Of a stretch of DNA of 64,000 bases, positions 1 through 7,288 are shown one piece after another. The DNA is taken from the NCBI GenBank assembly GCA_934167485.1, contig CAKPKL010000003.1, forward strand, positions 62,001-126,000. The letters are read 5' to 3'. The notes under the pieces are model-generated. The model made no database searches. It had not been told where the DNA came from and worked only from the letters and a program-made list of their open reading frames with translations. The stretch's first letter is position 1; each line of letters opens with the position of its first letter. This DNA is from an uncultured Bacilli bacterium. Its GTDB lineage: Bacteria; Bacillota_I; Bacilli_A; RF39; UBA660. The position numbers were made by a program, and so were the translations under genes.

Positions 1-2
1 GT

Positions 3-116
3 GGAAATACCTGTGGCGGAGGTTACGGTACAGGATATGGAGCAGCTATCATATTAGTTTTATTTATTCTTTTAGTTATTGTAATTGGTGCTCGTGCTTT
101 TGATGGCAATAGATAA
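3..116 (+). CDS. YjcZ-like small hydrophobic sporulation peptide, 5' end cut by window edge
   Basis: The visible 37 codons, ending in TAA, encode a Gly/Tyr-rich stretch (GGGYGTGYGAA) followed by one hydrophobic helix (ILVLFILLVIVIGA) and a short polar tail. This is the layout of the YjcZ family of tiny sporulation-associated membrane peptides in Bacilli. The start lies outside the window. Two more members lie at 32162-32392. The role is inferred from the family; the peptide's molecular function is not known to me. Confidence 0.7.
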   Translation, partial: GNTCGGGYGTGYGAAIILVLFILLVIVIGARAFDGNR

Positions 117-130
117 ATCTTCTAAATAAT

Positions 131-160
131 TAAAAATCTCTAGTTTTCTAGGGATTTTTT
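131..160 (+). terminator. Rho-independent terminator after the YjcZ-like gene
   Basis: An imperfect hairpin (AAATCTCTAG, TTTT loop, CTAGGGATTT with G-U pairs) is followed by a T run. It begins 14 bases after the YjcZ-like stop codon and separates that gene from def. Confidence 0.75.
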
Positions 161-213
161 GTAATTATTTACTAATATTTCAAAGTTATTATATTTTATT
201 AATCTAGTTTTTA

Positions 214-222
214 TGATATAAT
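214..222 (+). promoter_or_regulatory. Extended -10 promoter for def
   Basis: TG, one base, then TATAAT forms a consensus extended -10 element. It lies 19 bases before the def start codon, and no clear -35 box is visible. GGAAGTGA just before the ATG serves as the ribosome site. Confidence 0.5.
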
Positions 223-241
223 ACTACTTGGAAGTGATTTT

Positions 242-790
242 ATGTTTAAAAAATTAAATATATTAGATGAAAAAGACCCACATTTAAGAAAATCTAGTGT
301 GGATGCTAAACTACCTTTATCTAAGGAATATAAAACTTTAATAAAACAAATAATAAAAGAATTAACATATAGTCAAATAGAAGAATATGAAAAGAAATAT
401 GAATTAAGACCTGGTATGGGACTTGCCTTTAATCAACTTGGTATTAATGAAAAAGTAATTGTTATTGTTTATGAAAACAAAGATGGAATATTTGAAGAAT
501 ATGTAGTTGTTAATCCAAAAATAATAAGTTATTCTGATGAAATGATTGCTGCTGAAGCTGGTGAAGGATGTCTAAGTGTTAACCGTGAGGTACCAGGACA
601 TGTTAAACGTCATGCTAGAGTTACTGTTGAAGGATTTGATGTAGATGGTAATCCTATTAAAATAAGAGCAAGAGAAGATCTTTCTATAGCTTTTCAACAT
701 GAAATAGATCATTTAAACGGTATTTTATTTTATGATAGAATTGATAAGAATAAACCTTTTTATACTGAAGATGAATTAAGATTAATATAG
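242..790 (+). CDS. def: Peptide deformylase
   Basis: Removes the formyl group from the N-terminal methionine of nascent proteins in the cytoplasm, using a metal ion. All three family motifs are present: GMGLAFNQLG (canonical GxGLAxxQ) near residue 59, GEGCLSV near residue 107 with the metal-binding Cys, and QHEIDH near residue 150 with the two metal-binding His and the catalytic Glu. The 182-residue length and the insertion before the first motif fit the Gram-positive type 2 class. The ATG follows GGAAGTGA. A 25-codon membrane peptide follows 9 bases downstream and probably shares the transcript. Confidence 0.95.
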   Translation: MFKKLNILDEKDPHLRKSSVDAKLPLSKEYKTLIKQIIKELTYSQIEEYEKKYELRPGMGLAFNQLGINEKVIVIVYENKDGIFEEYVVVNPKIISYSDEMIAAEAGEGCLSVNREVPGHVKRHARVTVEGFDVDGNPIKIRAREDLSIAFQHEIDHLNGILFYDRIDKNKPFYTEDELRLI

Positions 791-799
791 GAGGTATTT

Positions 800-877
800 A
801 TGAAGGGTGCGCTTAAATACATTGCTTTATTTTTAGTAGCTTGTATACTTTCAATAATAATTTATTATAGTATATAA
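800..877 (+). CDS. Small single-helix membrane peptide (25 aa)
   Basis: A 25-codon reading frame has a strong ribosome site (AGGAGG, 5 bases before the ATG) directly after def. The product begins MKGALKY, then one hydrophobic helix (IALFLVACILSIIIYYSI). It is too short to place in a family. Translation is supported only by the ribosome site, the clean frame and the terminator that follows at once. It is probably co-transcribed with def. Confidence 0.5.
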   Translation: MKGALKYIALFLVACILSIIIYYSI

Positions 878-906
878 AAACAAAACTTTAATTAGTTTTG
901 TTTTTT
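876..906. terminator. Bidirectional terminator between def operon and FemAB-type gene
   Basis: AAAACAAAACT and AGTTTTGTTTT form a hairpin with A/T tails on both sides. It can end the rightward def transcript and the leftward transferase transcript. Confidence 0.75.
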
Positions 907-2109
907 ATATCTTATTTTTAAATATTTATTATATAAGAAATATAGTAATTTATTATTTACATAATCAAATTCACCTATAAATTCTTTTAACTCTCCACCA
1001 AGTCTTTGTTTAAATAAATGAATACCATATATTGGATTATCCTGAGTAGGAGCTCCCGTTGTACCAAAGAAATCTATTACTTTATATCCAGATTCATTAG
1101 CATCTTTTATTATTTCATAGTACAATAAATAATTAGCATTTAACCATCTTAATTTATTATGATTACCACCGTGTACTGTCCATACCATATCTTTATATTT
1201 AGCAGTTATTATAGATGATAGTACTAATTCTTTTTCATTTATATCATTAATTTCTACCAATTCTTTATTAAGTTTACTTAGTTTATTTTGTAAATCTTTT
1301 ATTAAATTTTGACTTTTTGATACATTTTTATTTTGTACATTTTCTAATTTTTCTATTTGTGATTTAATATCACTTATCAAATTATTATATGTATCTTTTA
1401 ATTCATTTATATTTACTTTTAAAACATATATATCACTCATGTTATGGTTATTAAATATTTTATAAAATTCTTCATAATATGATTTTTTACAAGGAGATAT
1501 GTGTTCTCTAATACCAGTTTCTACCATTGTTGTATAAAATGCATCTATATCTTTTATATCTCCTTTATACATATTTAAATTATATTGATTACCTTTATTT
1601 AATATTTTTCTTGTTGTTGGATGAAATGAAGCATAAACATCTTTTATATTTTTATCAATATCTAATCTAAATGTATATCTTGGTTGATTATGCTCAAAGT
1701 TCTTATTAAAGCCTTTATGTTTAAATCCATTTCTTTGTAATTCATCTATTACATAAGCATATTTATCTATTTCTAGATCTGGATCCATTCTAAAAAATAT
1801 ATCATGATTTTTTTTAGTATATTCTTTTAAATAATTACAAAAAGTAGTTATTAATTTCTTATCACTATAATCTAGTATAAATCCTCTTGGACAATACATA
1901 TAGCCAATATTATTTAATATTTTCTTCTCTAAAACTAAAGCACTTGCTACAAGCTTTTTACCCTTTCTTAAACCTACATAATGAGGAATAAACTCTTTTG
2001 ATTTTTGGATTTGTCCAAAATAATAACTTTGCATAAAATGTGATTTATTACTATTAAGTACAAAGTCCTCATATTCTTTTTTATCAATATCTTCTACAAA
2101 TTCATACAT
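892..2109 (-). CDS. FemAB/FemX-type peptidoglycan interpeptide-bridge aminoacyltransferase
   Basis: Fem transferases move amino acids from aminoacyl-tRNA onto the lysine side chain of lipid II or peptidoglycan, building the cross-bridge at the cytoplasmic membrane face. The protein (405 aa from the chosen start) has the two GNAT-like halves and, between them, a helical antiparallel coiled-coil arm at about residues 240-295, rich in K/E/N/L. That arm is characteristic of FemA, FemX and MurM. The C-terminal half has the usual motifs around WLNANYLLYYEIIKDA and DFFGTTG. The ATG at 2109 is preferred over one at 2121: GGTGAATAAT precedes it, and a TATAAT at 2126-2131 would put the transcript start too close to 2121. 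The amino acid transferred cannot be told from sequence. Confidence 0.82.
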   Translation of the reverse strand: MYEFVEDIDKKEYEDFVLNSNKSHFMQSYYFGQIQKSKEFIPHYVGLRKGKKLVASALVLEKKILNNIGYMYCPRGFILDYSDKKLITTFCNYLKEYTKKNHDIFFRMDPDLEIDKYAYVIDELQRNGFKHKGFNKNFEHNQPRYTFRLDIDKNIKDVYASFHPTTRKILNKGNQYNLNMYKGDIKDIDAFYTTMVETGIREHISPCKKSYYEEFYKIFNNHNMSDIYVLKVNINELKDTYNNLISDIKSQIEKLENVQNKNVSKSQNLIKDLQNKLSKLNKELVEINDINEKELVLSSIITAKYKDMVWTVHGGNHNKLRWLNANYLLYYEIIKDANESGYKVIDFFGTTGAPTQDNPIYGIHLFKQRLGGELKEFIGEFDYVNNKLLYFLYNKYLKIRYKKQN

Positions 2110-2164
2110 ATTATTCACCATATTTATTATACACCCTTTTACTCTATTTAAATCTTTTTTTATA

Positions 2165-2860
2165 TTAATTTACATGTTCTAATGAATCCCATTTAAAGAA
2201 TCCTAGTATTCCATACCTATTTCCTACTACATAAGGATAATCAGTACCTTCTTTTATATCAATAACATATCTTATCCAACCGCTTGCTAAATCATAAACA
2301 TTATCACTTTCTATACTAGTAGCTGAATATTTTCCTATTATTTTAACTTTATCGCCAATATTATACTTAATTTCCTTTAATTTATATTTAGCAATCAAAG
2401 TGGTATCTGAATTAAGTTCTTCAAAGTTATATTTACTATCGTTTTTGTACCACCCCAAAAACTCATAACCATCTCTTTCTAATTTAGGAAGATCATTTAC
2501 TATAGTCCCTTTTAATATTTTAGTTTTTTCAATTTTATCATCGTAATCTTTAAAAGTTATCTCTATATACTCATTTTTTGCCCATTTAGCAGTCAGTTCT
2601 ATATCTCTTGTTACTTCACTATCAAAATTATACTTTATACCATCTAATTGCCATTCTACAAATACATATCCATCTTTTATTGGTGGTTTAGGTTCATTTA
2701 CTTTAGAATTTTTACTTACATATTTATCTATTAATACCTCATCTGTCCCTGTTTCAAAAGAGACTGTATATTTATCTTTATCATATAAAAACACTATTAT
2801 AATTGAAGCTATAAATAAAACTATAATTGAAATAATAATTATTAGTCTTTTTCTTTCCAT
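2165..2860 (-). CDS. Membrane-anchored protein with two InlB-type (Listeria-Bacteroides) repeats
   Basis: A short cytoplasmic start (MERKR) and one membrane helix (about residues 5-22) lead to an extracellular part. It carries two beta-grasp InlB B-repeats, recognisable by GYVFVEWQLDG...YNFDSEVTRDIELTAKW and GYEFLGWYKNDSKYNFEELNSDTTLIAKY. A C-terminal segment of about 65 residues (GDKVKIIGKY...GWIRYVIDI) looks like a small SH3-type domain. InlB repeats occur in surface proteins, so a cell-surface role is inferred. The ATG at 2860 follows GGTGATATT and is preferred to an upstream in-frame start at 2884 that lacks a ribosome site. No enzyme motif is seen. Confidence 0.7.
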   Translation of the reverse strand: MERKRLIIIISIIVLFIASIIIVFLYDKDKYTVSFETGTDEVLIDKYVSKNSKVNEPKPPIKDGYVFVEWQLDGIKYNFDSEVTRDIELTAKWAKNEYIEITFKDYDDKIEKTKILKGTIVNDLPKLERDGYEFLGWYKNDSKYNFEELNSDTTLIAKYKLKEIKYNIGDKVKIIGKYSATSIESDNVYDLASGWIRYVIDIKEGTDYPYVVGNRYGILGFFKWDSLEHVN

Positions 2861-2932
2861 AATATCACCAAACCCGATTAACATTATATCATTTTTATAG
2901 AATTAAAGTCAAATACTTGAGTATATTGTAAT

Positions 2933-3853
2933 ATGAAAAAACTATTTAATATACTTATATTTTTTATTATTATCTTTTTGATACTTAAAAACTCTATAGA
3001 AATAATAGAAAGTATTAAGTTTTCCTTTAATATATGTGCTAATAATTTATTTCCATGCCTTATACCATTTATGATAATATCAAATATTTTAATAAATTAT
3101 AATTTTGTTCAAGATATTAGTGATATTTTAAGTAATATAACAACTAAAATATTTAAAGTAAATAAAAGTTGTGCTTTCGCACTTATTATGAGTATGATAA
3201 GTGGTACACCTAGTAATAGTAAATATTTAAAAGACTTATTTAATAATGGATTAATTAATGAATATGATATAAGTAAATGTTTATGCTTTTGTCATTTTAC
3301 TAATCCTATTTTTATATTAGGAACTATTGGTTATAGTTTTCTTGGTAATAAAAGAATTGGACTTATAATTTTAATTAGTCATTATTTAGGTAACTTTATA
3401 TCAGGTATATTAAATAGAAATAAAAAATATAAAATTATAAATTTAGAACACAAATCTAATCTAAATAAAAAAGTATTTATAAATGTGTTAAATGAATCTA
3501 TTAAGTCTACTATAGATACTTTATTACTTATAATGGGTATTATAACTTCTTGTCTTATTATTACTGGTTTAATTAATAGTATTTTTAAAATAAATAACGA
3601 TTATAAATTTATCTTTGGAATACTTGAAATTACTCAAGGACTAAAATATTTATCTTTATCAAATATTAATATAACTCTTAAAATAGTTATTTCTACTTTT
3701 TTTATTACTTTTGGAGGATTCTGTATACATCTACAAATATTTAGTATATTAGATAATAATAAAATAAGGTATTTACCTTATTTTATAAATAGAATTTTTA
3801 CTGGTATTTTATCTTCTTTTATATCTTTAATTTTATTTAAGTTGTTCCTTTAA
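2933..3853 (+). CDS. ylbJ: YlbJ-like sporulation integral membrane protein
   Basis: Polytopic membrane protein (306 aa, about eight hydrophobic segments) of the nucleoside-recognition/Gate fold. The family features of YlbJ are visible: an N-terminal helix, CANNLFPCLIPFMIIS, AFALIMSMISGTPSNSKY and CHFTNPIFILGTIGYSFLG. In Bacillus subtilis YlbJ is a mother-cell gene needed for normal spore development; its substrate is unsettled. It is somewhat shorter than typical members. No Shine-Dalgarno sequence is evident before the ATG, unlike nearly every other gene here, so expression may depend on an unusual leader. Its 3' end overlaps the opposing pseudopilin gene by 17 bases. Confidence 0.8.
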   Translation: MKKLFNILIFFIIIFLILKNSIEIIESIKFSFNICANNLFPCLIPFMIISNILINYNFVQDISDILSNITTKIFKVNKSCAFALIMSMISGTPSNSKYLKDLFNNGLINEYDISKCLCFCHFTNPIFILGTIGYSFLGNKRIGLIILISHYLGNFISGILNRNKKYKIINLEHKSNLNKKVFINVLNESIKSTIDTLLLIMGIITSCLIITGLINSIFKINNDYKFIFGILEITQGLKYLSLSNINITLKIVISTFFITFGGFCIHLQIFSILDNNKIRYLPYFINRIFTGILSSFISLILFKLFL

Positions 3854-4319
3854 TAAAATAAACTAAATTAATTCCAAAATCTTCATTAGGATAAAGTTTA
3901 TTTTTTATAGGTATTTTTATTACCATAAATCTATCATTAGATGTATTTATATCTAAATATTCATCATATATTGAAGGGTTTGATACTTTAGATCCTTCTT
4001 TTAATGAATAAGTATAATTTCCAAATTTTATTTTTTTCTCTTCTACTAATAACTTTATAACCTCTCCATTAACAAAAGTAAAATTATAACATAATAACCC
4101 TTCAGAACAAGCTTCATGATCTACCATGTTATCCCTATTAATTTTTGAATTTAATGCATTACTTAAATTACCTTGATTTATAAGTAAATTAGTTTTTATA
4201 TTATTTTTAGTATAAGTATTTTTTAAAATGACAACAATATTAATAAGTAGTATTATAATTACACAAGATAAAGCACATGTTGTAACGAGTTCTATTAAAG
4301 TAAAACCTCTTTTATTCAT
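3837..4319 (-). CDS. Minor prepilin-like protein (type IV pilus/competence pseudopilin)
   Basis: The N-terminus MNKRGFTLIELVTT is a class III signal: a short basic leader, Gly before the cut, then the pilin helix with Glu at mature position 5. A globular domain of about 125 residues follows. The ATG at 4319 sits one base after the stop of the upstream pseudopilin gene and uses that gene's terminal GGTGAATAA as ribosome site; the frame also opens at a TTG 12 bases upstream. With its partner it forms a two-gene unit divergent from the assembly ATPase at 4896, so it is probably a minor pseudopilin that primes or caps the filament. Confidence 0.8.
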   Translation of the reverse strand: MNKRGFTLIELVTTCALSCVIIILLINIVVILKNTYTKNNIKTNLLINQGNLSNALNSKINRDNMVDHEACSEGLLCYNFTFVNGEVIKLLVEEKKIKFGNYTYSLKEGSKVSNPSIYDEYLDINTSNDRFMVIKIPIKNKLYPNEDFGINLVYFIKGTT

Positions 4320-4320
4320 T

Positions 4321-4800
4321 TTATTCACCAAACCTTACAGTAGCATAAACAGAATTTTCAAATTTAGCAATCAATCTATATTTCTGTGTACCTTCTTTTT
4401 TTATTTTTGATATAAAGTTTTTAAATTCATCATCATAAGTAACTATTTTATCTTTATCAAATTTATTTGTAGCAATTATTATTTCACTAATACCTTCTAA
4501 CTCTAATAGTTTCTGGCAACGTATTTCACTTGTAAACATATCACAACTCTTTAAATTTACATAATTAGTACTTGTTACATTATTATTTATAAAATCTAAT
4601 GCTTTTGAATCATCTAAAATATAATTTTTTACTGTATTTAAAGCATACATAGCCTCAACTGTATTATATTTATAGTTTTCATTATATCCATTACTTAAAT
4701 TTATAAATTGTATTGTTGTAAATAGGAGAATACCTGCTACAAATGTAGTTACAACTAGTGTCTCTGCCAACATAAAACCTTTATTCTTATTTTTTTTCAT
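4321..4800 (-). CDS. Minor prepilin-like protein with GFMLAETL cleavage motif
   Basis: MKKNKNKGFMLAETLVVTT has a basic leader, a Gly cleavage site and Glu at mature position 5 at the head of a hydrophobic helix. Met-Leu-Ala replaces the more common Thr-Leu-Ile, a variant seen in competence pseudopilins such as ComGD/ComGF types. The mature domain has a Cys pair (CDMFTSEIRC) that could form a disulfide. The ATG follows GTAGGGATATTT. It is first gene of a leftward pair and shares a divergent promoter region with the GspE-type ATPase. Confidence 0.75.
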   Translation of the reverse strand: MKKNKNKGFMLAETLVVTTFVAGILLFTTIQFINLSNGYNENYKYNTVEAMYALNTVKNYILDDSKALDFINNNVTSTNYVNLKSCDMFTSEIRCQKLLELEGISEIIIATNKFDKDKIVTYDDEFKNFISKIKKEGTQKYRLIAKFENSVYATVRFGE

Positions 4801-4818
4801 AAATATCCCTACTCTATC

Positions 4819-4847
4819 TTGAAATTATTACAACATTATTATATAAT
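4819..4847 (+). promoter_or_regulatory. Promoter of the GspE-type ATPase gene
   Basis: TTGAAA at 4819-4824, a 17-base spacer and TATAAT at 4842-4847 form a near-consensus sigma-A promoter reading rightward. The -10 overlaps a leftward TATAAT (4838-4843) for the pseudopilin pair inside the palindrome ATTATATAAT. Confidence 0.7.
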
Positions 4848-4866
4848 ATATTTAGGATAAAATCTA
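4838..4866 (-). promoter_or_regulatory. Divergent promoter for the two minor pseudopilins
   Basis: The minus strand reads TAGATT, 17 bases, TATAAT. The -10 shares four bases with the rightward -10 of the ATPase gene, so one RNA polymerase would tend to exclude the other. Confidence 0.45.
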
Positions 4867-4895
4867 GTCCTGAAAGTTATAAAAAGGGTGATAAA

Positions 4896-6488
4896 ATGTT
4901 AAAAACTTTTGATTTTGATAAAACTCCAGTAGTTGAAATAGTAAATGAAATATTAGTAGATGCATCAAAAAGAGGTGCTTCAGATATTCACTTTGATCCA
5001 CATGAGGATGCACTTAAAACTCGTATAAGAGTTGATGGTGAATTGATGGATTATACAGAAATACCTAATTCTATCGCGAAAAACTTAGTAACGCGTATTA
5101 AAATTATTTCTGGTATGAATATTACTGAATCAAGATTACCTCAAGATGGTGCGATTAAGGCTAACTTAGAAGGTATTGATTTGGATCTTCGTGTGTCTGC
5201 TCTACCGACTAATAAAGGCGAGAAAATAGTTATTCGTATTCTTGATTATTCTCTAAGTTTAGCAGGACTTGAAAGTTTAGGATTCAGTGAAGAAAATTAT
5301 AAAAAAGTATTAAAATTAATTTCTGTACCTAATGGTATACTTCTTGTAACTGGTGCGACTGGTTCAGGTAAATCTACTACTATTTATTCAATATTACAAA
5401 GACTAAATAAGGAAAATACAAATATTATATCTGTAGAGGACCCTATAGAAATGGATATTGAGGGTGTTAACCAAATACAAACTAATAGTGAAATTGGACT
5501 TGACTTTGCTACAGTACTTAGATCTATTTTAAGACAAGACCCAAATATCATTATGATAGGAGAAATTCGTGATACTGAAACAGCAAAAATTGCAGTTCGT
5601 GCTTCAATTACAGGACACTTAGTATTATCTACAATACATACAAACGACTCATTAAATACAATTGAACGTTTACTTGATATGGAAGTTGAAAGATACTTAC
5701 TTGCGAGTGCACTTACTGGTATCATATCTCAAAAATTAGCTAGAAAATTATGTCCACATTGTAGAAAGCTTAGACCCACAAATGATTATGAAAAAAATAT
5801 AATAAAGAAAGTTCTTGGAAAAGAAGTTAATGAAATTTACACAGCAGTTGGTTGTGATAAATGTAAAAACGGTTACAATGGTCGTATCGCAATACACGAA
5901 GTACTTATGATTGATCAAAATATTAAGGATGCAATAAGTTCTAATGTTAAAAAAGAAAAACTAAGACATTTGGTTTATAATGGAGATGTTATTTCCCTAT
6001 TACAAGATGGTATGATTAAAGTTCTAGATGGACTTACAACGCTTGAAGAACTATTAAAGATTATTGAACTTGATGATGATGAAACATTACATTCAACAGG
6101 ATTAGAAAATGCTATTGAAGTAAATGAATTAACTAAGGAAGGAAATAAACAACAACCTGAAGAACAAAAACAAGAAATTCCAAAACCACAGACAGTTGTC
6201 GAAAAAACAATTAAAGAGATTCCAAAACAAGTTGCTGTAGAAAGACCAGTTCAAGTTGAAAATAAAAGTAATAATCAAGTTAATGTTGTACCTCCTAGAC
6301 CTCAAATTATTAAAGAAGAACCTAAACCTGTACAACAAGTAAGACCTAATATAAATAATGAACAAGTAATACAAAAAGAGGTTAAACCAATTGAAAAACC
6401 TATTGGGCAGCCAGAGCCTTCTAAACCACAGCCAAAACCAGAAGTAAAAAAATCTATATTTGGTTCAAAAATAAGCCTATTCAAATAG
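4896..6488 (+). CDS. Type IV pilus/type II secretion assembly ATPase (GspE/PilB/ComGA family)
   Basis: Hexameric cytoplasmic ATPase that drives pilin polymerisation. Visible motifs: Walker A GATGSGKST (residues 153-161), a Walker B region NIIMIGEIRD (217-226), conserved His in STIHTND, and a four-Cys zinc site (C286, C289, C320, C323). The protein starts almost directly with the N2-like domain and lacks the long MshEN-type N-terminus of PilB. It has a Pro/Gln/Glu/Lys-rich tail of roughly 130 residues (about 400-530), rich in KPQ and EEPKP repeats, which the family does not normally have. ATG follows GGGTGATAAA. It is the only such ATPase of its type in the window, so it likely serves all pilins here. 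Confidence 0.92.
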   Translation: MLKTFDFDKTPVVEIVNEILVDASKRGASDIHFDPHEDALKTRIRVDGELMDYTEIPNSIAKNLVTRIKIISGMNITESRLPQDGAIKANLEGIDLDLRVSALPTNKGEKIVIRILDYSLSLAGLESLGFSEENYKKVLKLISVPNGILLVTGATGSGKSTTIYSILQRLNKENTNIISVEDPIEMDIEGVNQIQTNSEIGLDFATVLRSILRQDPNIIMIGEIRDTETAKIAVRASITGHLVLSTIHTNDSLNTIERLLDMEVERYLLASALTGIISQKLARKLCPHCRKLRPTNDYEKNIIKKVLGKEVNEIYTAVGCDKCKNGYNGRIAIHEVLMIDQNIKDAISSNVKKEKLRHLVYNGDVISLLQDGMIKVLDGLTTLEELLKIIELDDDETLHSTGLENAIEVNELTKEGNKQQPEEQKQEIPKPQTVVEKTIKEIPKQVAVERPVQVENKSNNQVNVVPPRPQIIKEEPKPVQQVRPNINNEQVIQKEVKPIEKPIGQPEPSKPQPKPEVKKSIFGSKISLFK

Positions 6489-6500
6489 ACTTATTTTTTT
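6471..6500 (+). terminator. Terminator of the GspE-type ATPase gene
   Basis: ATAAG(C)CTATT and AATAG(A)CTTAT form a hairpin across the stop codon, followed by a run of seven T. Confidence 0.75.
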
Positions 6501-6502
6501 AT

Positions 6503-6529
6503 AAAAAAAACAATATTTAAAATATTGTT
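6503..6529 (-). terminator. Terminator of the prepilin peptidase gene
   Basis: On the minus strand AACAATATT and AATATTGTT form a hairpin followed by eight T. It overlaps the stop codon of the peptidase gene and ends the gspF-pilD unit. Confidence 0.75.
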
Positions 6530-7284
6530 AATAAATCTATTATCTTATTAAAATCTACCTTTAATAGTACTATTACAATAGCTGATACAGCAAGAAATGG
6601 ACCAAAAGGTATTTCATGATTCTTCTTTGATTTTAATACTAATAGTGAGATTGGTAAACCTATTATTGCAGCTAAAAATACAGATACAATTGACATTGGA
6701 AATCCTAGTACAAAGCCATAGATTGCCATAAGTTTAATGTCTCCCCCACCCATCGATTCTTTTTTGAATAAAAAATCTCCAAATAATTTTAGTAGCAACA
6801 TAAATATAAAAGCTCCTACACCTGCTAGAAGTGACATTCCAACAACTTCTATGCTACTCATAAAAAATTTGATTATTATTAATATTCCTAAAGATACTAT
6901 AAGTACACTATCTGGTATTATCATAGTTTGATAATCACTTATTATTATTATAAGTAGCATTGAAATAAATACTATATAAAATAAGCATTCTAAAGAATAA
7001 CCAAATACTACAAAGCACAAAGCAAATAGTATTCCACTTGTAAATTCAAATATTGGATAAAACCAAGAAATTTTTTCACCACAATTTTTACATTTACCAC
7101 CTAAAAATAAAAAAGAAAGTACTGGTATTAATTCCATTGGTTTGAGTTTATGATTACATTTTGGACAATGTGAACTAGGATATAGAATAGATTCTCCCTT
7201 AGGTATTCTATATCCTACTACATTGTAAAATGAACCAAAGACTGTGCCAATTATAAAGAACATTATAATTAAAGCATAATACAT
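6517..7284 (-). CDS. pilD: Type IV prepilin peptidase (leader peptidase)
   Basis: Membrane aspartyl protease that cuts class III signal peptides after Gly and usually methylates the new N-terminus. Seen: the cytoplasmic zinc domain with two CxxC pairs (C40/C43 and C65/C68), several membrane helices, and the two catalytic aspartates, D117 in SDYQTMIIPD and D182 in GGGD. The length of 255 aa is typical of the full two-domain enzyme (PilD/ComC). It starts 4 bases after the gspF gene stop, so the two are one operon. It is the only prepilin peptidase in the window and would process all the pilins described here. Confidence 0.93.
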   Translation of the reverse strand: MYYALIIMFFIIGTVFGSFYNVVGYRIPKGESILYPSSHCPKCNHKLKPMELIPVLSFLFLGGKCKNCGEKISWFYPIFEFTSGILFALCFVVFGYSLECLFYIVFISMLLIIIISDYQTMIIPDSVLIVSLGILIIIKFFMSSIEVVGMSLLAGVGAFIFMLLLKLFGDFLFKKESMGGGDIKLMAIYGFVLGFPMSIVSVFLAAIIGLPISLLVLKSKKNHEIPFGPFLAVSAIVIVLLKVDFNKIIDLLTIF

Positions 7285-7288
7285 AAAA

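Noticed and set aside
2885..2932. Sigma-E promoter for ylbJ
   Set aside because: No match to CATACAnT or kmATATT at suitable spacing in the short gap before the gene.
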